A DNA stretch of 64,000 nucleotides, taken from NCBI GenBank assembly GCA_021399445.1, contig JAJTUQ010000014.1:62001-126000 (forward strand), in the 5' to 3' direction. Made by a program: the position numbers and the translations under genes. Shown here in pieces: positions 12,460-22,950 of this stretch (its first letter is position 1; the number at the start of each line of letters is the position of its first letter). Under the pieces are notes generated by a model. It had not been told where the DNA came from. It saw nothing but the letters and a program-made list of their open reading frames with translations, and did no database searches. This DNA comes from Xylogone sp. PMI_703 (taxonomy: Eukaryota > Ascomycota > Leotiomycetes).

Positions 12460-13555
12460 AATTATTTAATATAATAATAATAAAAAGTTTAAAAAAGCCT
12501 TTTTAATTATATTACATAAATATAAGATTTGAGTAATTAATAAAACTCTTAGATCTCTTTAAACTTAAGGTTTTATTGAACAAGCTAATAAAGTTAAATA
12601 TAAATTAAAAACTTAAAAAATAAATAATGAGTTTATTAAGTAAAAAGATAACTTGATTAAAGTAATATTTATAATTAATATACAAAAGTATTCAACAATT
12701 AATTGTATACTTATTGAGTTATTATTTAAAGACTAAGGAATATACTTTAATTAGTTTAATAATAAAAAATATAAAGATTTTATTATTAAAATCTCTTAAG
12801 AAAATCTTATATAACCTCTGATTTTTGAGTCAGATTTAAAGTTTAATATAATTATTAAATCAGTCAATATACTAATTAACTCTTAATTGTTGAATAACTA
12901 ATCTGAAGTTTAATTAAAGGTCGATTTTGAGATTAAATTATATATTAATTCTAAGGCTTAATCAGAGACTAAATCTGAAATCAATTCCGGGATTGATTCT
13001 AAAGCTAAATTAAAGATTATTGTTTAATTAGAAACTAAATTAAATACTTAATTAACTTTTAACTCTATAATTCAAAAAGCTCAAGAATTAACTCAAAAAG
13101 CAAAAACTAAAATAGTTCAAAAATACTTTAAAAATTACTATTTAAACATTTTAATATTAAAAATATTATAACATTAAAAATTCTAAGAGAAAATAAGACT
13201 ATAACTAATAGTCAACGTTTATATATATATATATATATATATTAAAAAGTCTTATTCATATAAATATAAAGTTATTACTAAATATAAGGTTATCAAACGT
13301 TTGATACTAACTAAGTAATTAAGAGTAATCTCTGAAGTTTTATAACTAAGTATAATTATACCATAAACTACTAAATAGATTATTTTAATAATAGTTACTG
13401 AAAAGGTTTCAACAAATGATCAAATTATAACATTTTACTAATGTAAAGGTTTATATAATACCAAAAGATATTATTATTATAAAGAAGGTCAAAATTGTAT
13501 AATATATTATTAAAAAAATAAGTATGATTATAGTTAATTATCAAAATTAACAATC
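12460..13555 (+). pseudogene. Relic of an integrase-type transposase with Cys-rich C-terminus
   Basis: Plus-strand degraded coding sequence unlike the Gypsy families around it. An early segment reads EQANKVKYKLKT. A second (about 12,673-12,745) reads IQKYSTINCILIELLFKD, which resembles the integrase C-terminal core consensus (N-x-S-T...P-x-E-L-L-F). A third, at about 13,080-13,125, reads IIQKAQELTQKAKTKIVQKY. A Cys-rich end at 13,430-13,510 reads C-K-G-L-Y-N-T-K-R-Y-Y-Y-Y-K-E-G-Q-N-C, where Tyr at regular positions suggests former Cys. From memory of family layout this resembles Ginger/KRBA2-like integrase transposases with a CXC-type tail. The identification is tentative. It ends exactly where the AT-rich block gives way to normal composition. 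Confidence 0.4.
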
Positions 13556-13601
13556 TGTTGAAATATCCTGGCTTTCCTGGCATGTCCCCTCGTACCTCGT
13601 C

Positions 13602-13622
13602 GTCATGTGATTATCACATGAC
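13602..13622. repeat. Perfect palindrome at the AT/GC boundary
   Basis: Two 10-bp arms, GTCATGTGAT and its exact reverse complement, around a single T. Each arm contains CATGTG/CACATG, an E-box-like hexamer. It lies about 50 bp inside the island. Confidence 0.6.
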
Positions 13623-13884
13623 TTCCTCGTTTAGCTTAGCTCATCTTGCTTCCACTTCACCTTGTATTGTAGCTCTCGTAGTACTCTATATTCTACAATA
13701 CATTACGGTTTACCCCATTTCCTGCTTCCATCCAACACAATCTGTACTAAACAGGCTTTAGTAAATAAGAGTTCCAAAAGGAAGTGTACAAGGGAAGATA
13801 CTATAGGAAATGTTATTATATTGAATTGATAGTCATATTAATAGTCAAATTAAGAGTACAGTTGAGAGATATATTAGACTATAA

Positions 13885-13985
13885 GCCGGCCGATTAGCCA
13901 ATGGGCCAGTATATACGCAAATACAAAATATTGAGTTATAGGCTAGCCGCTTGGGCAATGGGCCGGCCGATTAGCTAATGGGCCA
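13885..13985 (+). repeat. Direct repeats containing GGCCGGCC and CAATGGGCC
   Basis: Two near-identical 24-bp copies starting GCCGGCCGATTAGC lie at 13,885-13,908 and 13,962-13,985 (one mismatch). A related half unit (GCTTGGGCAATGGGCC) lies between them at about 13,949-13,964. Origin unknown. Confidence 0.6.
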
Positions 13986-14423
13986 TATTAGTCTACGGGC
14001 CGGAACATATATTTTAACTATATCATAATTTTAGTATAATCTTATGTTCCCTGCGATCCCCCTCTAACTTCTACTACTTTTACACTATTATTACTTTAGT
14101 TAATTAACTGTCATAACTCAGCGGCCATAACAGGTTACGTAAGCAAGTGAGTACACCATCAAAACTAGCAGCGAATAGAGTCTCAATACTATACAATTTA
14201 TATGTGTAGTAGCCTAATCCCTGCGCCATAACCGCTGACATCTGGAAAGTAAGTGCGAGTGCACACAGTGGTTTGTATATCCGCTATTATTAGTTGTCTC
14301 TCACGTCCTAGAGTAGAAGGAATGTACGAGCCAGATGAAAGACGATGCAGCGTTACGGAGGTACATGACCGCTAATGTGTTTGTACTGTTCTGACCAGGC
14401 TATTGAAATGAAGGTAAGTACGA

Positions 14424-16269
14424 CTATAGAAGTGACCATGGGTTTGGCAAGAATCTTATTACTACTTGGAAATACGCTTCATCAAATGACGGAGTGCAGG
14501 CGATCATATAGCTTCTCTTTTCAGTTTCTGCGTGTACGAGCACATATGAAGATAAGTTATATAGACCAGGATGGAATGTGCTAATTGAATAAATATTATT
14601 TAAACTTTGATTAAAACAAAGCGATTTTAGTACACTGTACTTACTTGAAAATTAACGCTAATGCCTGGTGTTGGTTAACCACACTTAAAGTGTATCCAGA
14701 GACGATCCAGGTAAAAGTGCTTTTCTGTTTCTGCGTATAAACACTATACGAGACGGTAAGGCCTGCATACATATCTGCCTCTTTTATTATTTCTTGTAAT
14801 CCTTTTGGATATGGCACACCTGCGCGTTTCAACTTTGTTAATGCAGTAAGTTGAAGGTCCAATATTGATGTTGCCGTTGTCGCGAAGAATAGCTCCGCCA
14901 CGCAAGCCGAAAGGCTCGAAAAAGCCAACTCGTCCATTTTTAGGGCTTTATTGGAGAGCGAGTGATTTATAATACTAGTGAACGTGTTATGCCATGTCTG
15001 AATATCCGCAAGAATGTTGTGTGAACAAGATATAATATTCTCAATGATATCTCGACGGCCTTTTAGTTCTAAAACCCCGTTTGCCTCGACGTTATGATGA
15101 TTTATTTCGTTAAGGGCTTTCCACAGCGACAGAACGTCAAGGCCTATTGTGATCAGTCGTTGTAAGGAGTTACAACCATATGGGTATTCGTCTAACCATG
15201 CCGGTCTCTTCCATTCTTGATCGCAGAGAAATGAATGTTGTCGTCGAGCTAAACACCGTAAATACTATATAATGTTATCATTAAGTTATTAAAAAGAGTT
15301 ATTATATCTCATACTTCAAAGCCTCGGAAATCATACAACATATGCCGTGTCATAATATTACGGTGGTTATTTACCCCAAGTCGATGTAGCATTAAACCTG
15401 CTCCACGTAAATGGTTTTCAAAGCCATATGTGGAGCCATTAGCCACAGCCTCCAAAGATTAGTCTAATCAGTGTAAAAGATTAATATTAATTGAAAACAC
15501 ACCTCGTAGACTGAAGCAAGAAGTGTTGCTCCTACAAGTCTGAGAACAACATCCTCGGATAACGTCTGCTGATTCACCAATTGAGTTACCTGATGTTGAA
15601 ATTGGCGTAGTATATGATGATAAAATCTCATCGCTTGTATGGAAAGATCACGGGATTGAAGCTCGATTCCATAAAGGCTAAGAGATAGTGCCAGAAGAGA
15701 GTTCTCGAGAAATTGCGTTTTTTCTAAAGTCGCTATTTCGCACGTGCGGACGATATATTCTTTACAGAGAGAGTTACCTTCCGCTGGACGAAAAAGATCC
15801 TGATCCAATTCATGAAAAGCCGCGCGAGGTCGAATAAAAGGAACGTAATGAGCTGGAAGACCGCCTATAAAAGCTGCGGAGTATTGAGATGCATTGTTCA
15901 TCGGGGGGAGGATCGATAAGTGTTGCGGACGCTTGAATAACGTGGCTATTTTTGATGTTGGTTTCTTGACATCCACAGTAAGTCAACTTTCTAGATCACA
16001 TATATATATATCTGTTTGAAATTCACTACCTCAGCATTCTGATCCGAAAGAACTGAGCCTTGTTGCCCATCTTCAAGGAACCGGGCAACTAAGCTATACC
16101 CGGGGCATATGACGCCAGACCTAACACATCGGGCACATGGATTCTGGCCATCACACTATGATTCCCACTAGTCAGTACACCAGCCAGCCTCGGGGCCGAT
16201 TCCTATCCTAACCTTCACTTTTCGTCTGCGACAGTTCTGACACTTCTTCACACTGTACCCACGGCCCAT
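14424..16269 (-). CDS. Zn(II)2Cys6 transcription factor, fungal regulatory domain
   Basis: Likely nuclear DNA-binding regulator of 518 residues from six exons: 16,269-16,213, 16,155-16,030, 15,964-15,503, 15,449-15,315, 15,264-14,645 and 14,580-14,424. All five introns (50-65 bp) are GT-AG and keep phase. The zinc cluster is at residues 10-36, C-x2-C-x6-C-x5-C-x2-C-x6-C, beginning CQNCRRRKVK. An intron falls just before the third Cys, a common place in this family. The rest is a helical region with LASVYEAVANGSTYGFENHL in the middle, typical of fungal-specific TF domains of the Fungal_trans_2 kind (family assignment from memory). The last intron is supported by a consensus GTAAGT donor; reading through would stop after TTCAAG and lose a plausible C-terminal 52 residues. 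The gene points away from the monooxygenase and lies about 2.9 kb from it. No breaks are seen. Target genes cannot be told from sequence. Confidence 0.88.
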
Positions 16270-18125
16270 ATTTTCCTGCGTTTGGAAGAGTCGGGGCAAC
16301 AGTCAATCTCAGAAGAGACTGAAGAAGGGCCAGCAGACCACTCTAAATAGACTGATAAAAGAGAAAGTATGGGTTGATGCTGCCTGGGGGATGGACTGAA
16401 TTAGAGAATATATCTAGCGAAAGAGTCAAGAGCTTACTTCGGTTATGGCTGACTGCGATTATTTACGGCGGACTGTATATAACCGCAAAATTTTACTTGG
16501 TGTTTGAGTCTGAAGCACAGTAATGGGTGCCAGGTGATGGTCACTCGTTGATGCTTTGGGAGACTGGCTTTTGCCGGTATTCTGGAGTTTTCTACCGTGC
16601 AGTGCTCTGTAACTCGTCAAGATCTGAGATATCTATTGCGACATCTACCCTTTAATTTCCGCGGGCTAAAGTTGAAGAAAGGCAAGTTGTTCTCGGCCTT
16701 CTCTGCCATGCCACGGTTCGCTTAGCTCTGAATCATTTTGCTGCAACGTACGTATCCATACGCAGAAAGTAAATGCGATGGCAGTGAGATACTTATAATA
16801 GAACTCTCTGCATAAGCAGCTTAGGTAAATCTAGCTGCCAGCCACAGAGTAAGCGCAGAGATCATCAGCGGCCAATTATCGTATTAGGCAGATTTATTAG
16901 CAAAAAGGAAAGAGAGAAAAAATAACAGTCCCACTTTAATGCAGTTAGCATAACCGACTACGGATACTTAGTACGTGTTTTCTGCCGGCCAAAACTTAGT
17001 AATCATAATCATGTGATAACTATCAACTCTGTCAAATCAAAAAGGGCGCTAAATTAGGCATGGGGCACTACACCATTTCTGATTTCTATTCGAATGTGAC
17101 AGATCTTTGTCACGATCGAACAGTAACGTAAGGACTTTACCAGATTGGGAGCGGCAGCTTTTGTCCGTAAATTCTTTTTGGGCGTAGCAAGGCAAAGGCC
17201 CCTGGCGGGCGGTAAGTCGTAAATGTCTCCATATATTACTATATACAGTAAGCTCTGTGTATTTTTTTCTCTGTATTTCCGTTTGCTAAAACTGTCTATT
17301 ATATTTAAGTATGAAGTAGTAAGTTAACTTATTGTCAGGCTGTGGTGGAATACGTAACAGCACGTACAAACAAAACTAAGACCTGCAGGTGGACGGAGGT
17401 ACTTTACAATAAAGGCAGACAGCACTCTAAACACAACACAACGCTGTTGGGGATACTAAGGAGGAGATGAAATGATGGCAACATATATCGGCACTGACTG
17501 CTAATCCTCGAATGACCGGGGTTGCGAATCCTTCTAATAATAGAGATGACGATATCAAACATATTACGAACTTTGAGAAGTAGTTATATATCGGCAGAGC
17601 GCTCTTCAATAACTACAAGGGCGCTAAAGAACCGTTAGTCTAGGTGTGACTGCACACACTAGCAAAGTTGGTACGAGGAGCACAGCGTATCCGTTCGGAG
17701 CCTCTGTGGAATATAATTAAAATTAGCCTACCTAGTTTGGATCTGCTTTAAGGTCGATTACATTGATATTATTGAAACTACATTTGCCGACACAAATCCC
17801 TAAAGACGTGATCTTGAGAATAGAGGGCTTAGATTGAGTAATAGACGATGTCAAATAGAGCCTGACGTAATGTAGATTAATCCCAAGAGAATAACTCACC
17901 AATGCATCACAAACTCGCAAGGAATTGTAATACATTTTACGAATAGCTCTTGCCCATTTTCGTACATCGCACTTGCCACCGACTTATCAGGGACAACCCG
18001 TCGGGTGGTATGAAACGCGAGACAGTGCCAAGACGGGAAGTGATCAATGAGAACAGGTGACCAGTGGGACTAGGAGATGCAGTTGACTGATGGTAGAATA
18101 GTACAAGGTAATTACGTATCACAGC
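16270..18125. other. Intergenic region without a supported gene
   Basis: Normal base composition, but frequent stops in all frames. I see no intact gene. The start serves as the upstream region of the minus-strand regulator. A short hydrophobic coding-like scrap at about 16,432-16,512 is listed separately. Confidence 0.5.
16432..16512 (+). pseudogene. Possible remnant of a fungal membrane protein
   Basis: An open stretch reading RLWLTAIIYGGLYITAKFYL and then VFESEA looks like a transmembrane segment followed by the (Y)LVxE(C/S)F motif found at the C-terminal end of a large group of fungal integral membrane proteins of unknown role. Nothing on either side extends the similarity, so it would be only a fragment. 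Recognition is from memory of the motif and could be chance. Confidence 0.25.
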
Positions 18126-18982
18126 TTACAAGAAATTTATATCGGGGGACTATCCTTCGGTTCTGCACCACTCGCAAAGTTCACTAGAACGAATTCTCCT
18201 TTGTGCCGCTTGGAATCATCCGAAATGGCTACATGCTCCGGCCACGCGGATCCCAAGATCGACTATGCAACCCCCGTCGACTATGTGTACGTTAGGCGAA
18301 GTCTTTCTGTCAGCTCTGAGCATATTTTGGGAATCCCCCTCGGATCTGCTGGAAGTTAGGATGGCCTCAGAATCAAAAGAAACTATGTGTGGTTGGATGA
18401 AGGATCAGTAGATGAATGGCTAGGCTTTTGCGCCGTTCCATTTATGTTCCTTCTCATATAACTGGGGTAAACTTATCAGTTCTATTACGAGCATTTCTAG
18501 TTCCGTTTTTGGTGGAACTGTGGCCTACTTACTATCCTGATGCTATTCACAACACTACCATGAGCTGGCGAGGCCGAAGGAGCCCCAGGATCTTGTCGAA
18601 ACATTACATTTTGAACTTATCCTAGAAATCCGTAAATTTCTGGCCTGTTCATTCTACCATTTCGGATCCCCCGAGAACAACCCGATCGAGAAAGCGATCA
18701 TTCGATCATTCCTGGTCCGCGAGGCCCAGCTTCACGGAAGCTACTATTTGATTCCAGCCGGTGAAAACGGCATTCCGGTAAACGGAGGGAAGAACGGATG
18801 AAGAGCATGCGAGATTTACACAGACATACTGTACTGTAGAGCAGGAACTAATGACGGAGCGAATCAATATTAACGAAGGAAGCTCTATGAAAAATGCACT
18901 ATGGAAGAGATTCAAGGGATTCCGAGGATGCAGCCTTCATTCCGAATTATCATTGCAAGGTTCTTTGCTAGGCTATCTCTGA
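18126..18982 (+). pseudogene. Unrecognised coding-like remnant with frameshifts
   Basis: Three consecutive plus-strand open frames together look like a broken gene: 18,126-18,359 (77 codons, containing HADPKIDYATPVDYVYVRRS), 18,541-18,801 (86 codons, containing ELILEIRKFLACSFYHFGSP) and 18,797-18,982 (61 codons, containing RFTQTYCTVEQELMTERINI). The last two overlap by 5 bp and are joined by a -1 or +2 shift. The residue mix looks like real protein, with amphipathic helices, but I do not recognise a family. The gap 18,360-18,540 has stops in every frame and no convincing intron. It could instead be a gene with introns I did not resolve. Confidence 0.35.
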
Positions 18983-19004
18983 GGAGGAGTCCCCTTTCGG
19001 CGTT

Positions 19005-19045
19005 GGGGCCGGCCGGGCTTAGCGAGCCGGGCCCGCTGGGTTGGT
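19005..19045. promoter_or_regulatory. GC-rich CCG/CGG cluster upstream of the monooxygenase
   Basis: A short, very GC-rich stretch about 110-150 bp before the monooxygenase ATG contains CCGGCCGG and two GAGCCGGGC-like units. Zn2Cys6 proteins bind paired CGG triplets, so this is a possible operator for one of the neighbouring regulators. That is inference only. Confidence 0.25.
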
Positions 19046-19155
19046 GGGAATGTACCTATTTATGTAGTAAACTGTCGCTTTAAGGTGACCTGAAATTGTC
19101 CATATGATTAAATAGCGGCTTGTGTTTTAGGCCAATTCGAAGATACAGAGAAGAG

Positions 19156-21400
19156 ATGACATCTGCGGAGACATTGTCCAAAATGAATGCTGTCCAGCCC
19201 AAGTTTGTCGCTAACCCGGACGCCTGGATCAGGGCTGCTGATGACTATGATGTCCCAATGCACAGTCTGAATGATCCAATGGAAAGGAAAGTCAGAGCAA
19301 TAAGTATTGGAGCAGGCTTTGCTGGAATCATGATGGCGTACAAGATCGACACTATGTGTGAGAATGTAGAACATGTAGTCTATGACAGGAACCCTGAGCT
19401 AGGTGGAACATGGTATGAGAATAGGTACCCTGGGTATGTGCTGCCTGAACAAAGAATGCATGGATGAGTAGATGATTAAAACAAGTGTTAGATGCGCGTG
19501 TGACACTCCGGCACACGGGTATACTTTCCCATGGGCACCAAATCCGAATTGGCCCAGGTTTTTGTCCTACAGCAAGGACATCCTCCAATATATGAACTGG
19601 GTTGCAGATACTTGTGACCTCAAGAAGTATATCCAGTGCAACAGGCAAGTCGCTGGTTGTTACTGGGACGATGAGAGTGGCAAATGGAAAGTCCACGTAC
19701 AAATTGTCGAGCCCAAGAAAGACTGGGGTTCGATTGAGCCACTCAAAGTTATTGGCGATTTCTGGGATGAATGTGATATTCTCTTTCATGCAACTGGCCT
19801 ACTGAACAGATGGGACTATCCGGATATACCCGGTCTCAAAGATTTTAAAGGACGACTGGTGCACACTGCTGGCTGGCCTGACAATTATGGAGAGAATGAA
19901 TGGAAAGGTGATAACGTTGTTGTGATTGGAAGCGGCGCTAGTTCCATTCAAACTGTTCCTACAATGCAGGTGAGGGTTGTTAATCATTCGATCCGTCTAG
20001 TTTCACTGACCTTTTGCCTGGAAGCCACACGTGAATCATATGGAAGTTTTTGTAAGAACTCCTGTCTGGTTCATTCAAATCATCGACAACTTTGGCAATA
20101 ACTACGAATGTAAGTCCATCTCATCATACTCTAACTATTGCTTACATGGTGTTAGACTCCGACGATGAAAAGGAAGGCTACCAACGGAACCCTGTAGCAC
20201 TAGTGAATCATATAAAGGAAATTGAAAATGCTTACAACGGGAGATATAATCACAACATTAACGGATCTCCGGAGCAGACAAACATGATGAAAGCCACAGA
20301 AGCTCGCATGAGAGAACTCATCAAAGATGATAGGCTGTTTCAAGGTATAAAATTTCTCCATCTGAATAGCAAATTCTAACCAGCGGCAGGATTCAAGCCT
20401 GCTTTCCCGGTCAATTGTCGTAGACAGACACCTGGTGATCCATATATGAATGCTATACAACAACACAATGTTAATGTACGCTTTACCGGCGTACAGCGCA
20501 TCACTCCTGATGGAGTCGTGGGAGATGATGGCGTCGAAGTCAAGTGTAATACAATCGTCTGTGCCACGGGTTTTGACGTTTCTCATCGTCCCCGCTTCCC
20601 TGTAGTGGGAAAGAATGGAGTCGATTTGCGTGAAAAGTGGAAATACTATGCGGAGGCATACTTTGGGCTAGCATGCCCCGACATGCCCAACTGGATTACT
20701 TTTCAGGGACCAAATTGGTATCTAACCTACTTGGGTGGTTTGGGACGACCGCTGATATTCTCTCCTTCAGGCCGGTTGCCGCAGGAAGCATCATGGGAGC
20801 TTATGATGCAAATGGAAATTATGCCATTCAATGCATCAAGAAGTTGCAAAATGAAATGGTCAAGAGTTTCGTCCCAAGACAAGACGTCACAGACCAATTA
20901 AATGAACATACGCAAACGTGGGCTAGGAAGGTCGTCTGGGGACTCGATTGCCGGTCATGGTAATATTCAACTAGCTCCTCTTAGTTTACATGACTGATAA
21001 ATCTTGTATAGGTACAAGGACCCGAAGACAGGTAGACTTAGGTTCGTAGAAAGAAATGCCTTCATCAATCTGAATCTACTAACTTCATACTTAGGGCTAT
21101 CTATGCTGGTTCATCTCTTCATTATTCGGAGATGATCAAGTCTCCGAGGTGGGAAGATATGGAAATAGAACATTTAAATGTAAGACTGGTACTTTTGAGG
21201 CCAGAAGGCTTGGCACCTTCTTTGATAGTTGCTAATAGTATATGGTCTAGAAACGCAATATGTTTGCATTCATGGGTATTGGGAGACATTACGCACAGAG
21301 CCCAGAAGGTAAAGCAAAGGGTATCGATGTGTCACCGTACACAAACATCCGTAACGTCGATATGAGGCTATTTCCAGACTGGCAAAAGGGAAGCCCATAA
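19156..21400 (+). CDS. Baeyer-Villiger monooxygenase (FAD/NADPH)
   Basis: Predicted 603-residue flavin monooxygenase that would use NADPH and O2 to turn a ketone into an ester or lactone. Nine exons: 19,156-19,433, 19,492-19,969, 20,025-20,109, 20,156-20,344, 20,390-20,717, 20,771-20,959, 21,012-21,041, 21,095-21,179 and 21,251-21,400. The eight introns (45-71 bp) are GT-AG and phase-consistent. FAD-binding GAGFAG is at residues 52-57. [12 protein letters not shown] is at 86-97. The Baeyer-Villiger fingerprint F-x-G-x3-H-x3-W-P is at 211-222. The NADPH-binding G-S-G-A-S-S is at 239-244 and the ATG motif at 402-404. All key residues are present and the length suits the roughly 600-residue fungal type, which includes secondary-metabolism enzymes (for example the aflatoxin and austinol pathways; from memory). 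It lies between two Zn2Cys6 regulators. The ATG at 19,156 is the first in frame. Substrate unknown. Confidence 0.93.
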
Positions 21401-22151
21401 TGCAGATGTCACGATAGCAAATGGGTGAGCTAAGCAAATGGCCTTTGGAAGAGGGTCGGCGGGTGGGCATTATATATGTCGTGCATACAATATGTGCTAG
21501 AACGCAGTACATGTGGTGTCAGGTTGTATATAAAGGGTATCCCGGAGGTAGAACAGAATTGAGCTGTTCACTCTATCACACATTTGCAATACTATCTCTC
21601 GTAGGGTGCTTGAAGAATTATGCGTTGAAGTCAACAATCACACAAGCAAGCTACTTAATCTATTTGTCAAGGAATGTTAAATCACTCAACATATGTGGCT
21701 CCATTTACTTTAAAATCTTAAAGTGGAGTTTGAGTAATCAGCGGTTTAAAGCATATTCTAAACCATACCAAACACTTAAAACAAACACAAACTAGCGTAG
21801 TTTGATCTCACCGGGACGGACGGCGTGGCCGCAGTGTGGTGACTACCAAGTAATTCTGTAGTGCCATAGCGAACCCCGCCAGCATTTGGCTCGACATCGA
21901 CCAAGTAACCCTTATTTTAGGCGTCATCGGCTTTGATCAGGAGCCCAGCGAGGCTCGCGCTCATGGCCCGCTCAAAGGCGGCCTTCTACTGCGACCGAGC
22001 TACAGGCACCCTACAACTACAGGGCTTGACAGCCTACGTTTATAGGGCCTAACGACCTACGATGACAGGCTGTTATGCCTTGTAATTATGATCATTGTAT
22101 CCGTAATTATAAGCAGTTAAGCCTTATAGTTATAGACTATTATGCGTTGCG
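21401..22151. other. Intergenic region with degenerate short repeats near its end
   Basis: No gene seen. From about 22,020 to 22,146 the sequence is built of loosely repeated units of about 23 bp, recognisable by (A)TAGGGC...CCTACG and later AGGCTGTTATGCCTT. The solo LTR begins directly after it. Confidence 0.4.
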
Positions 22152-22496
22152 TGTAACGATCCTGCAAGGATGTACGGCTTGTACAAGGGTGAGTACGACT
22201 GTATTCTAGGATAGCGGAGTATTGGGACACGGTAAGAGGTGTTACTAATAAGGACTTAATGAGTTAAGAACTTATATTGAAGTTGAGCACGAGGCTCCCA
22301 TCTAAGAAACTATCTGAGTTTATATAGATAAAGAAATATGTTGGATCATCTGGATTATCTGGATCATCGCCATGATCCCAATGATCCCAATGATCCAGGT
22401 CACGTGCCGTCACGTGACCATTGATTATGTCAGGTTCTCTGTGCAGTTCCTTCTACCGAGCCTCAGGCTTTCCATAATCCTAGCTGGGTCGGAACA
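22152..22496 (-). repeat. Solo LTR, family B, hardly RIP-mutated (TSD TTGCG)
   Basis: A 345-bp LTR starting TGTAACGATCC and ending GGGTCGGAACA. It is flanked by a perfect 5-bp duplication TTGCG (22,147-22,151 and 22,497-22,501). It matches the family B LTRs at 553, 54,914 and 61,364, but keeps its C and G residues. The U3 part holds three CTGGATYAT units facing three ATGATCCCA units and an inverted pair of E-boxes. The core motif GAGCACGAGGCTCC on the plus strand gives minus orientation. Confidence 0.92.
22398..22419. promoter_or_regulatory. Inverted E-box pair in the LTR U3
   Basis: GGTCACGTG and its exact reverse complement CACGTGACC are separated by CCGT. CACGTG is the core site of fungal bHLH factors such as Pho4 and Cbf1 (established knowledge). 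A single CACGTG remains at the same place in the 553-902 LTR. Confidence 0.45.
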
Positions 22497-22573
22497 TTGC
22501 GGTTATAAACTGCAAAAATTTGTAAGTTAACTGTTGTGTTATATCATAAGCACAATCAAGTATTTTTGAATAA

Positions 22574-22832
22574 TCAAGTTCAACAATTACAAACGTTGTG
22601 CAATTATTACAGCACAAATCCAAAAGATTCAAAAAGCTAGTAGCCAAAAATGGCTTATTAACAATAGATAAAGCTCAACAAACAGTTCAATCAAATACAG
22701 TAGTTCCGGAAGTAGTAGTAAAGTCAAATCTTTCAATGTCTGAAAGTGATTTGTCAGCACCATAGCGGCGGCCACTAGAGTGCTCAGAATGTGGAATTGT
22801 AAAGCATAAAGGCATAAGTGCCCTAATTTAGC
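22574..22832 (+). pseudogene. C-terminal scrap of a transposase-like protein with zinc knuckle
   Basis: One plus-strand frame is open for 63 codons and then runs on past a TAG at 22,763-22,765. It reads VVQLLQHKSKRFKKLVAKNG early, then an acidic Ser-rich linker, then C-S-E-C-G-I-V-K-H before the end. C-x2-C-x4-H followed by a lost fourth ligand resembles the zinc knuckle at the end of several fungal DNA-transposase and retroelement proteins. Too short to name the family. Confidence 0.35.
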
Positions 22833-22950
22833 TGGCTACTAAGTATATAACAATATAGGTGGTTGTGGTTGAATATTTGGTATTGCATATTGAAGTGGCG
22901 GGGGAAGTGACCCGACCGACTTGGAATTACGTTAACCGAGTAAATATTAA

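Larger units (their letters stand above)
13557..14423. other. Boundary region of the gene island, no gene
   Basis: Composition shifts abruptly here from AT-rich to about 45% GC. No coding region could be supported. The stretch holds a perfect palindrome and a set of GGCCGGCC-containing repeats, listed separately. The 3' end of the first transcription factor lies just beyond. Confidence 0.5.

Noticed and set aside
13219..13242. (TA)n run
   Set aside because: Simple repeat in AT-rich DNA; no structure beyond it.
1..13556. Mitochondrial DNA as the source of the AT-rich sequence
   Set aside because: LTRs, target-site duplications and RIP-type transitions at Gypsy codons explain it fully, and no mitochondrial genes are seen.
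13558..13761. 67-codon frame at the edge of the gene island
   Set aside because: It starts exactly where GC content rises and has no domain or neighbour support; a chance open stretch.
17427..18122. Three minus-strand frames of 60-67 codons
   Set aside because: No motif, no start context and no splice sites joining them; treated as chance.
18416..18625. 69-codon plus-strand frame
   Set aside because: Overlaps, in another frame, the better-looking remnant 18,541-18,801, with no conserved features.
19352..19789. 145-codon open frame on the minus strand
   Set aside because: Antisense shadow of the monooxygenase exons; it crosses a real intron and has no recognisable motif.
20200..20586. 128-codon minus-strand frame
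   Set aside because: Lies opposite well-supported monooxygenase exons 4 and 5; no independent evidence.
21421..21795. 124-codon plus-strand frame after the monooxygenase
   Set aside because: It starts 21 bp after the stop codon, has no recognisable domain and has a composition unlike the neighbouring exons; probably untranslated sequence.
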